The notes below the pieces were generated by a model. The model ran no database searches. It was given only the letters and a program-made list of their open reading frames with translations, and was not told the origin of the DNA. A DNA stretch of 64,000 nt. Source: an uncultured Eubacterium sp. (GTDB taxonomy: Bacteria > Bacillota > Clostridia > Lachnospirales > Lachnospiraceae). How positions within the stretch are numbered: position 1 is the first letter of the stretch; each line of letters begins with the position of its first letter. The stretch is taken from positions 1 to 64,000 of the forward strand of contig CAUCXT010000008.1 of assembly GCA_958446835.1 (NCBI GenBank). Direction: 5' to 3'. Of this stretch, positions 9,025-15,571 are shown piece after piece. Made by a program: the position numbers and the translations under genes.

Positions 9025-9504
9025 ATGAGAATAACGATAATAGCAGTCGGTAAAGTAAAGGAAAAATTTTATAGAGATGCAATAGCAGAATTTGAAAAGC
9101 GTCTTTCGAAGTACTGCAAGCTTGACATTATCGAGGTGGCAGATGAAAAGACCCCGGACAATGCCTCCGAAGCGCAGGAGCTCATAATAAAGTCCAAGGA
9201 AGGTGACAGGATTCTCTCAGCAGTCAAGGATGATATGTATGTCATTGCACTTGCAATAGAAGGAAAGCAGCTATCCTCCACGGAATTAGCCGATAAGATA
9301 AATAAGCTTGGAATATCCGGAAAGAGCTCAATCGCCTTCGTCATCGGTGGCTCATTAGGGCTTGACGAGAGGGTACTAAAGAGAGCCGACTATAAGCTCA
9401 GCTTCTCACCGATGACATTCCCGCACCAGCTTATGAGGGTGATACTGCTTGAGCAGGTGTACCGGTCATACCGTATTATTGCGGGGGAACCGTACCACAA
9501 ATAG
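9025..9504 (+). CDS. rlmH: 23S rRNA (pseudouridine-1915-N3)-methyltransferase RlmH
   Basis: 159 residues from the ATG at 9025, the family's standard length; AAGGAG at 9011-9016 serves this start rather than the ATG at 9007. It is a small SPOUT methyltransferase that methylates pseudouridine 1915 in helix 69 of 23S rRNA on the assembled 70S ribosome. Typical features are the opening I-T-I-I-A-V-G-K-V-K and F-V-I-G-G-S-L-G-L-D (SAM-binding knot). The C-terminus has F-P-H-Q-L-M-R-V-I-L-L-E-Q-V-Y-R and G-E-P-Y-H-K. It appears to have its own transcription unit. Confidence 0.95.
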   Translation: MRITIIAVGKVKEKFYRDAIAEFEKRLSKYCKLDIIEVADEKTPDNASEAQELIIKSKEGDRILSAVKDDMYVIALAIEGKQLSSTELADKINKLGISGKSSIAFVIGGSLGLDERVLKRADYKLSFSPMTFPHQLMRVILLEQVYRSYRIIAGEPYHK

Positions 9505-9568
9505 TCCGTGACAGGAAACAGTAATGAAAATCGATAATATGAATACGATAAAACAATAGGAGGCAACT

Positions 9569-11113
9569 ATGAGACCGATATCGATGGAGAGAGTTGAAAA
9601 GACAAGAGAAAATATTCTTGGTATTATTACCAATAAGGCGCTCACACATGAGCAGAAACTCACCAATCTTGCCAATGCGGCGGATGGCATGCTTGAGGTG
9701 CTTGATGTTCCGGAAGGGCTTGACGATTTGCTTAACTGCGATGATGAACACCGGTGTATTTGTGACCTTTTTGAAGGGCACGCACCGGTGAGACCTAGAT
9801 ATATCATCCCGGACTATGAGAAGTTTTTTAAGAATGGTTCTGAGTTTTTGCAGCTTGACCCGCCGACAGATTTTTTTGAGGCACTTAATGACCTGCTGAT
9901 TATATATAAGCATGTGCCGAGCGTTACTAATTATCCGGTATATTTAGGGCAGCTTGACTATCTTTTAGAGCCGTTTATCACGGATATGGACGATGAGACG
10001 GTTAAGAAGCACCTTAAACTTTTCTTTACAAATATTGACCGCACGGTGCTTGATTCGTTTTCACATGCGGATATTGGACCGAAGGCTACCAGAGCCGGCT
10101 ATCTGATTTTGGAGGTTCAGGCTGAGCTTGAAAATGCAATTCCAAACATTTCGATGAAGTATGACCCGGAGATTACGGATGATGATTTTGCGCTTGCCTG
10201 CGTTAAATGTGCGCTTAAGACAGCTAAGCCCAGCTTTGCGAACCACCGGATGTTCAAAAATGAGCTGGGTGAGAATTATGTCATTGCGAGCTGTTATAAT
10301 GGCTTGCTGCTTGGTGGTGGTGCCTACACGCTATGCCGTCTGATTCTGGGACATATTGCCGAGCGCTCTACGGGAATTGAGGATTTTAAAAATAATCAAT
10401 TGCCTTATGTTATGGATATCATGGCAAAATATATGGATGCGCGTATTGCGTTTGAGGTAGAGCAGTCGGGCTTTTTTGAATCGAATTTCCTTGCGAAGGA
10501 GGGGCTTATTCATAGGGACAGATTCACCGGAATGTTTGGACTTGTCGGTCTTGCGGATGCGGTCAATGTCCTTATGACTAAAGAGGGTAAGGATGACAGA
10601 TTTGGTCATTCGGATGCCGCTACGCAGCTTGGCGTTGGGATTATGGATATCATCAATGATTTTAATAACAATCATTTTAACAAATATTGTGAGGGAACAG
10701 GTAACCACTTTCTCCTTCATGCACAGGTAGGAATTGCGGAGGACAAGGGGATTGCGCCGGGCACACGTATTCCAATCGGTGAGGAGCCGGAGGAGCTTAT
10801 AGACCATCTCAATGTAATCAGCAACTTCCACAAGTATTTTGTTTCGGGTACAGGCGATATCTTCCCTGTGGATTTGACAGTACATAAGAATCCGGAGTAT
10901 GTGCTTGATATTATTAAGGGTTCATGGCAAAAGGACATCAGATACCTTTCATTTTACTCATCGGACAGCGATGTAATCAGAATCACGGGATATCTGGTAA
11001 AGAGGTCTGAGATTGAGAAGTATGAGCAGGGCAATGCCGTACTGCAGAATACCACCCAGCTTGGCACGGGTGCAAAAAAGAATGGCAAAATATTGGAGCG
11101 TAAGGTTAGATAA
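9569..11113 (+). CDS. yjjI: Glycyl-radical enzyme of the YjjI family
   Basis: 514 residues, close to E. coli YjjI. The C-terminus carries the radical loop I-R-I-T-G-Y-L-V-K, placing the glycyl radical at Gly474, about 40 residues from the end. The best candidate for the thiyl-radical cysteine is Cys242 in A-S-C-Y-N-G-L-L-L-G-G-G. The N-terminal third is unlike pyruvate formate-lyase. The reaction of this family was not established in the knowledge I have. The next gene is a matching radical-SAM activase, so this is a complete enzyme-activator pair. Radical enzymes of this type are destroyed by oxygen, in keeping with an anaerobe. AGGAGG precedes the start. Confidence 0.88.
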   Translation: MRPISMERVEKTRENILGIITNKALTHEQKLTNLANAADGMLEVLDVPEGLDDLLNCDDEHRCICDLFEGHAPVRPRYIIPDYEKFFKNGSEFLQLDPPTDFFEALNDLLIIYKHVPSVTNYPVYLGQLDYLLEPFITDMDDETVKKHLKLFFTNIDRTVLDSFSHADIGPKATRAGYLILEVQAELENAIPNISMKYDPEITDDDFALACVKCALKTAKPSFANHRMFKNELGENYVIASCYNGLLLGGGAYTLCRLILGHIAERSTGIEDFKNNQLPYVMDIMAKYMDARIAFEVEQSGFFESNFLAKEGLIHRDRFTGMFGLVGLADAVNVLMTKEGKDDRFGHSDAATQLGVGIMDIINDFNNNHFNKYCEGTGNHFLLHAQVGIAEDKGIAPGTRIPIGEEPEELIDHLNVISNFHKYFVSGTGDIFPVDLTVHKNPEYVLDIIKGSWQKDIRYLSFYSSDSDVIRITGYLVKRSEIEKYEQGNAVLQNTTQLGTGAKKNGKILERKVR

Positions 11114-11115
11114 AA

Positions 11116-11136
11116 TTTGAAAGTGAAACTTTCAAA
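11116..11136 (+). other. Short perfect hairpin between yjjI and yjjW
   Basis: TTTGAAAGT (11116-11124) and ACTTTCAAA (11128-11136) form a 9-bp stem with a 3-nt loop just after the yjjI stop. No T-run follows, so it is more likely an mRNA-stability or processing element than a terminator. Confidence 0.5.
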
Positions 11137-11190
11137 CTACTTATTATTGGCAATACAGTAAGCGGTGCTTGCTGTATGCAGGGGTATAAC

Positions 11191-11913
11191 ATGAAAGCAC
11201 GAGTTAATAAAATTATTCCTTTTTCATCGGTCGACGGTCCCGGAAACAGAACCGCAATCTTTTTGCAGGGGTGTAATATCAATTGCCTGTATTGTCACAA
11301 TCCTGAGACAAGGGATAAGTACGGTGATAAAAATATTACAACTGTGACAGAGATGTCCTCCGATGAGGTGCTTGAACAGGTCAAAAAGCAGATTCCTTTT
11401 GTGAGAGGTATCACTGTCTCCGGCGGGGAATGTATGCTCCAGTCCGATTTTTTGACTGAGCTGTTCACAAAGACCAAAAAGCTTGGGCTTAGCACTATGA
11501 TAGATACCAACGGCACTATTGATTTTGCCGACAAGCATGATTTACTTGACGTGACGGATGGCGTCCTTCTGGACATAAAGGCTTATGACAGCGACATCCA
11601 CAGGAAAATTACCGGAGCAGGCAACGAAAACGTGATTGCCAATGCCAGACTGTTAGCCACAATCGGCAAGCTTGAGGAGATAAGATGCGTAATCTGTCCG
11701 TCGCTCTATGACGGAAAGCAGTCTGTGAGGGCTATTGGAGAGATGATGCGCGGCCTGTACAAGCCGGATTCTTTTCATTTCAAGTTGATTTCCTATAGAC
11801 CGATGGGAGTCCGGGCGGAGTATGCCCACATGCTCACGCCCGCTACAGACTATATGAATGAGCTTGCCAATATTTTGAGTGAGCTTGGGTATGAGAAAAC
11901 TATAGTTGTATAA
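11191..11913 (+). CDS. yjjW: Glycyl-radical enzyme activase, YjjW-type (radical SAM)
   Basis: 240 residues from the ATG at 11191; CAGGGG at 11178-11183 supports this start over an ATG at 11176. The radical-SAM motif is Cys28-x3-Cys32-x2-Cys35, preceded by V-D-G-P-G-N-R and followed by the SAM-binding S-G-G-E at ~77. It should use reduced ferredoxin and SAM to place the radical on Gly474 of YjjI. E. coli YjjW is about 45 residues longer because it carries an inserted ferredoxin-like two-cluster region; here the stretch between the CxxxCxxC motif and GGE has no extra cysteines, as in PflA. Assignment to YjjW rests mainly on the neighbouring yjjI. Confidence 0.85.
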   Translation: MKARVNKIIPFSSVDGPGNRTAIFLQGCNINCLYCHNPETRDKYGDKNITTVTEMSSDEVLEQVKKQIPFVRGITVSGGECMLQSDFLTELFTKTKKLGLSTMIDTNGTIDFADKHDLLDVTDGVLLDIKAYDSDIHRKITGAGNENVIANARLLATIGKLEEIRCVICPSLYDGKQSVRAIGEMMRGLYKPDSFHFKLISYRPMGVRAEYAHMLTPATDYMNELANILSELGYEKTIVV

Positions 11914-11917
11914 CTTC

Positions 11918-11945
11918 TGGGACAGGGGTCTGACACCCTGTCCCA
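11918..11945. repeat. REP-like extragenic palindrome
   Basis: TGGGACAGGG (11918-11927) and CCCTGTCCCA (11936-11945) form a perfect 10-bp stem with the loop GTCTGACA. No T-run follows. GC-rich palindromes with GGGACAGGG arms and a GTCTGAC core occur as dispersed repeats in many bacterial genomes. Only one copy is visible in this window. Confidence 0.6.
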
Positions 11946-11980
11946 ACAAGAAATTCAGAATATAAAGGGGTGTCATAATT

Positions 11981-12565
11981 ATGAAGATAAAACAGCAAAA
12001 AATGATTAAAGCATTTCTGATTGAAGAGTTCGGGACGGATAAGGGAAGCCTGCTGTACAATGAGCAGGAAAAAGTGTTAAATACGCTTATTGAAAACACC
12101 AAGGGCAAGTTGGAGAACCAGATTAAGACTCTCACACAGACGATTCTCCCGCGAATAGCGCTGTACAGGGCTTTGTCGAAGGGCGGATTTGCGGAGAATG
12201 ATGTATATACATATATGAGGAAATATATGCTTGATAAGGTGGCGGCGAAAAAACATGCGTCCACGGCGAAGATGGAGCTGGTGCCGGGCTTTTACAAGAT
12301 TTACAGCAGTATATTCCTCAAGATTATGCGCACAACCGATTTGCAGGAAAGTGTACAGGAGCACGGCAAAGATTACTATAATGTCACCATCAAGAAGTGT
12401 CTCTGGCACACAGCTTGCGTGGAGAACGGCTGTCCGGGGCTGTGCCGGCTGTTCTGCGATGTCGATGATGTGACGTACGGCGGTCTTAAGAAGATAGGCT
12501 TTACCAGGACAAAGACCTTGGGCTACGGAGGGGACTGCTGCGATTTTCATTTTTATAAAAAATAA
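11981..12565 (+). CDS. L-2-amino-thiazoline-4-carboxylic acid (ATC) hydrolase-like protein
   Basis: 194 residues; AAAGGGG precedes the ATG. The C-terminal half shows the pattern I associate with this family: K-K-C-L-W-H-x3-C-x-E-N-G-C-P-G-L-C-R-L-F-C, then R-T-K-T-L-G-Y-G-G-D-C-C-D-F-H-F. ATC hydrolases open the thiazoline ring on the bacterial route to cysteine. Many clostridial relatives lie in unrelated contexts and are untested, so the true substrate may differ. The seven clustered Cys/His residues suggest a metal site. It is preceded by the REP-like palindrome and has no obvious operon partner. Confidence 0.6.
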   Translation: MKIKQQKMIKAFLIEEFGTDKGSLLYNEQEKVLNTLIENTKGKLENQIKTLTQTILPRIALYRALSKGGFAENDVYTYMRKYMLDKVAAKKHASTAKMELVPGFYKIYSSIFLKIMRTTDLQESVQEHGKDYYNVTIKKCLWHTACVENGCPGLCRLFCDVDDVTYGGLKKIGFTRTKTLGYGGDCCDFHFYKK

Positions 12566-12604
12566 TACTATTATCGGGTGGAGATTGAATGAGGAGGAAC
12601 GCGT

Positions 12605-12664
12605 ATGTATAATGATATCGGTATCTTATCAAAGCTTGACTGGAAACGGATTGTGAGCGCCTGA
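12605..12664 (+). CDS. 19-codon open reading frame with strong ribosome site
   Basis: An ATG at 12605 sits 8 bases after GGAGGA (12591-12596) and the frame closes at a TGA after 19 codons (residues M-Y-N-D-I-G-I-L-S-K-L-D-W-K-R-I-V-S-A). It may be a small protein, or the start of a gene truncated by an old deletion. It ends before the promoter of the ABC-F leader, so it is not part of that transcript. No family recognised. Confidence 0.3.
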   Translation: MYNDIGILSKLDWKRIVSA

Positions 12665-12673
12665 AAACAGCCA

Positions 12674-12702
12674 TTGCAAATGAAACATAACTATGATATT
12701 AT
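12674..12702 (+). promoter_or_regulatory. Sigma-A promoter of the ABC-F leader
   Basis: TTGCAA (12674-12679) and TATTAT (12697-12702) with a 17-bp spacer; transcription would begin near 12709, giving a leader of about 270 nt before the ABC-F start codon. Confidence 0.55.
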
Positions 12703-12742
12703 AAATATGTCCGTGAATAAAGGACAAATAAACAGAAAGAGC

Positions 12743-12946
12743 ACAGTCTGTGCAAGGTGGGAAGATGATTATTAGATAGTTTGATTTAAGTAGGACACAT
12801 ATTGATTTAGTAACCTGCAATCGCAGGCTGTTTTGTGTACGCTTAGATTAGATTATCGCAATTCGCATTTTCCTTTTGTATCGGGCTGTTTATACGGAAG
12901 GATTATTTTTGCGGGTCTATTTTGCGTATGCAGGATAGACCTTTTT
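12743..12946 (+). promoter_or_regulatory. Attenuator leader of the ABC-F gene (micro-ORF, antiterminator, terminator)
   Basis: Seen in order: ACAGTCTG (12743-12750); a ribosome site AAGGTGG with a 4-codon frame ATG-ATT-ATT-AGA-TAG (12765-12779); a local hairpin CCTGC/GCAGG (12814-12827); and an intrinsic terminator with GGTCTAT/ATAGACC (12914-12920, 12935-12941), an inner TGC/GCA, and five T residues. CCTGCAATCGCA (12814-12825) can also pair with TGCGTATGCAGG (12923-12934) at 10 of 12 positions, which would break the terminator. ACAGTCTG can pair with CAGGCTGT (12824-12831). Other resistance ABC-F genes use ribosome-mediated attenuation, so drug-stalled ribosomes on the micro-ORF probably switch the fold. 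Confidence 0.65.
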
Positions 12947-12980
12947 ATGTTGCTTTTGCAGGGGAAAGGGAGGCGTTTTT

Positions 12981-14522
12981 ATGGCACAGATAAGTGTAGA
13001 GCATTTGAACTTTGCCTATGATGGCAGTTTTGATGAAGTCTTTAAGGATACATCTTTCTCAATCGACACAGACTGGAAATTGGGATTTATAGGGAGAAAC
13101 GGAAAGGGAAAAACGACATTTTTAAATCTGCTGTTGGGAAAATATGAGTACAGCGGAACGATAAACAGCAATGTGATATTTGACTATTTTCCATACAAGG
13201 CTTCTGGGGAGGATTATAATAAAACGGCGGATGAGCTGATGGAGCGCTGGAAGCCGAATGTGGAGAGCTGGAGAGTTCTGATGGAGCTTCCTCTGCTTGG
13301 AATTGCGCCGGAGCTTCTGTACAGACCGTTTGGTCAACTGAGCTTTGGTGAGCGCACGAAGGTGATGCTTGCGGTGCTGTTTTCGGGGGAGAATGAGTTC
13401 CTTCTGATTGATGAGCCGACCAATCATCTGGACAATGAGGCGAGACAGATGGTGAAGAATTATCTTAACAGAAAAAAAGGGTTCATCCTTGTATCGCATG
13501 ACAGGGATCTTCTTGACGCATGTATAGACCATATACTTGTCTTGAACAGAGCCACCATAGAGGTTCAGGCAGGGAATTTTTCGAGCTGGTGGGAGAACAA
13601 GGAAAAGGCAGACAAGAATGCGAGGGCTGAGAATGAAAAACATGCAAGGGAGATAGAGAAGCTTGAGACGGCGGCAGACAGGGTGGGCAGGTGGGCGAAA
13701 CAGAATGAGAGCACCAAGATAGGCTTTGACCCGATAAATGAACATGATAGGAGCAAAGATACGCGCGCATATATAGGAGCCAAGACAAAGAAAATGCAGA
13801 AGCGTGTGAAAGCCTATGAAAAACGTATCGGGCGGGAAATAGAAGAGAAGGAAGGACTGCTCAGGGATATCGAGGAAACGCAGGATTTGAAGCTTATGCC
13901 GCTTCGCTATCACAAAGACCGGCTGCTGCGCGCCGCAGACCTTTCCCTAAAGTACCGTGACGCAGCAACGGAAGCGGTAAGGAATGTCGCCTTTGAGCTT
14001 AAGAATGGTGACAGGATTGCGCTTGATGGTGCAAACGGCTGTGGGAAAACCAGCCTTATTAAAGCAATTTTAGCTTGTAATAAGGACAGTGAAGCGGTAT
14101 CATCTGATTATGAAACCACAGGAATTCTGGAGGTACCGCAGAACCTGATAATATCATATATCAGCCAGGATACTTCGCATTTAAAGGGAAAGTTGAAGGA
14201 CTTTGCGCGAGAGGAAAAGTTAGATTATACACTCCTGTTAGCACTTCTTCGCCAGCTTGATTTTGAGAGGGTGCTGTTTGAGAAAAATATGGAGCAGTAC
14301 TCTGAGGGACAGAAGAAAAAAGTGCTGATTGCCTCAAGCTTACTTACACCCGCACACCTGTATATCTGGGATGAACCGCTAAATTACATTGATGTGTATA
14401 CCAGAATGCAGATTGAGAAGCTGATTCTGGCATTTCAGCCTACAATTCTGTTGGTGGAGCATGACGTGCGATTTAAGGAGAATATAGCTACCGGTGTTTT
14501 ACACATGGACAAAAATAAATAA
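12981..14522 (+). CDS. ABC-F ribosomal protection protein, Lsa-type
   Basis: 513 residues with two ABC ATPase domains and no membrane segment. Domain 1: G-R-N-G-K-G-K-T-T (Walker A, ~38), L-S-F-G-E-R (signature), L-L-I-D-E-P-T-N-H-L-D (Walker B). The inter-domain linker is long, charged and helical (~190-320). Domain 2: G-A-N-G-C-G-K-T-S, Y-S-E-G-Q-K-K-K-V and Y-I-W-D-E-P-L-N-Y-I-D. The opening I-D-T-D-W-K-L-G-F-I-G-R-N-G and the ending N-Y-I-D-V-Y-T-R-M-Q-I-E are typical of the Lsa branch. These proteins bind the E site and displace lincosamides, streptogramin A and pleuromutilins. GGGAGG at 12968-12973 is the ribosome site. The drug range of this protein is inferred, not shown. Confidence 0.85.
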   Translation: MAQISVEHLNFAYDGSFDEVFKDTSFSIDTDWKLGFIGRNGKGKTTFLNLLLGKYEYSGTINSNVIFDYFPYKASGEDYNKTADELMERWKPNVESWRVLMELPLLGIAPELLYRPFGQLSFGERTKVMLAVLFSGENEFLLIDEPTNHLDNEARQMVKNYLNRKKGFILVSHDRDLLDACIDHILVLNRATIEVQAGNFSSWWENKEKADKNARAENEKHAREIEKLETAADRVGRWAKQNESTKIGFDPINEHDRSKDTRAYIGAKTKKMQKRVKAYEKRIGREIEEKEGLLRDIEETQDLKLMPLRYHKDRLLRAADLSLKYRDAATEAVRNVAFELKNGDRIALDGANGCGKTSLIKAILACNKDSEAVSSDYETTGILEVPQNLIISYISQDTSHLKGKLKDFAREEKLDYTLLLALLRQLDFERVLFEKNMEQYSEGQKKKVLIASSLLTPAHLYIWDEPLNYIDVYTRMQIEKLILAFQPTILLVEHDVRFKENIATGVLHMDKNK

Positions 14523-14561
14523 AATTAAAATAGAGCAGCAATGCGGAATGGAGATTATTGT

Positions 14562-15419
14562 ATGTTAAGAAAATGTACGGAACAAGAATATAAAGAGTAT
14601 GCAGATTTTGTTTATGGGCTTGCACTTGATCAATCAAAGTCCGGCTATCCGACTTATTGTGATGGAATTAAAACAAAGGAAATGTTCATGGAACGCACAC
14701 AAAGGGCTTTTTCGGAGGATACGGAATGTCTGCTCCTTTTTGAATATGAAGGGGTTGTTGAGGGGTGGATTCACTATTATTATTTTCCGGAAGATAAATA
14801 TTTGTCTACAGAGAGTTTTATTATTAATAATCATACACAGCAGGCATTACAGGAATTTCTAGAACTGGTACAGGAAAAATTCAAGGGATACGAACTGTAT
14901 TTAGGATATTCTAAGGAAAATGCAGAGGCTATAGATTTTTTATCAACACATGGATTTGAATGTATAGAAGAAGATTATAACAATACGGCTTTTCTGGATA
15001 AATATGAAACGGTTAAAATAAGTGATAGTGTTGTCCGTGTTACAAAAGAAAATTACAAGTATTTTCGTGCACTCCACAACAACATTGAAGGTGATATGTA
15101 TTGGGATTCCGACAGAATATATGAAGACATTGACAATTGGATTATTTTTGCTGATATCAGGGATAATCAGGCAGCAGGATGTGTCTATTTCATGGCTGCC
15201 GATAATGGATGGTTTGAAATATTCGGTATAGATATGAAGGACAACATTTTTAATTCTAATGTGTTTAAAAAACTTTTAGAAAAAGCATTGAATGCCGCTA
15301 AAGAACTTGGTGGAAAATATATGACCTTTTTCTGCGATGAGGATGGCGAGGATATTGTGACAAGACTTGGCTTTAAGTGTGTCGGAGAATATGTATGCTA
15401 TAAAAAGACTCTCGTATAG
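14562..15419 (+). CDS. GNAT-family N-acetyltransferase (two-domain)
   Basis: 285 residues from the ATG at 14562, served by GGAG at 14550-14553; an ATG at 14541 lacks a site. The protein looks like two related halves. The N-terminal ~150 residues contain an L-L-L-F-E-Y-E-G-V-V-E-G-W-I-H strand-turn-strand. The C-terminal half has A-A-G-C-V-Y-F and a late D-E-D-G-E-D-I-V-T-R-L-G-F-K-C-V-G-E-Y segment, both typical of GNAT folds. The substrate is unknown. It starts 39 bp after the ABC-F gene and may be co-transcribed, but nothing shows that it acts on a drug. Confidence 0.65.
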   Translation: MLRKCTEQEYKEYADFVYGLALDQSKSGYPTYCDGIKTKEMFMERTQRAFSEDTECLLLFEYEGVVEGWIHYYYFPEDKYLSTESFIINNHTQQALQEFLELVQEKFKGYELYLGYSKENAEAIDFLSTHGFECIEEDYNNTAFLDKYETVKISDSVVRVTKENYKYFRALHNNIEGDMYWDSDRIYEDIDNWIIFADIRDNQAAGCVYFMAADNGWFEIFGIDMKDNIFNSNVFKKLLEKALNAAKELGGKYMTFFCDEDGEDIVTRLGFKCVGEYVCYKKTLV

Positions 15420-15571
15420 AAAATATGCCTTTACGGTATGGACATTTTGCCTATCCGACAGGAATTTATTTGGACGTTATGCCAATATGTTATAAGCACA
15501 ATATATGATATAATCTAATTTACAACATGGTTATCGTGTAAATAATCAATACAGACGAAAGAGGGTATAAC

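Noticed and set aside
12164..12182. TGTCGAA inside the ATC-hydrolase-like gene as a 0A box
   Set aside because: Seven-base matches inside coding DNA are expected by chance and no sporulation promoter follows.
12833..13021. 62-codon TTG-started frame in the ABC-F leader
   Set aside because: It overlaps the terminator and the ABC-F start, has no ribosome site, and the 4-codon frame at 12765 is the better leader ORF.
13122..13913. 263-codon open frame on the - strand inside the ABC-F gene
   Set aside because: It is a shadow of a well-supported gene, is rich in Leu, Arg and His in no domain pattern, and has no ribosome site.
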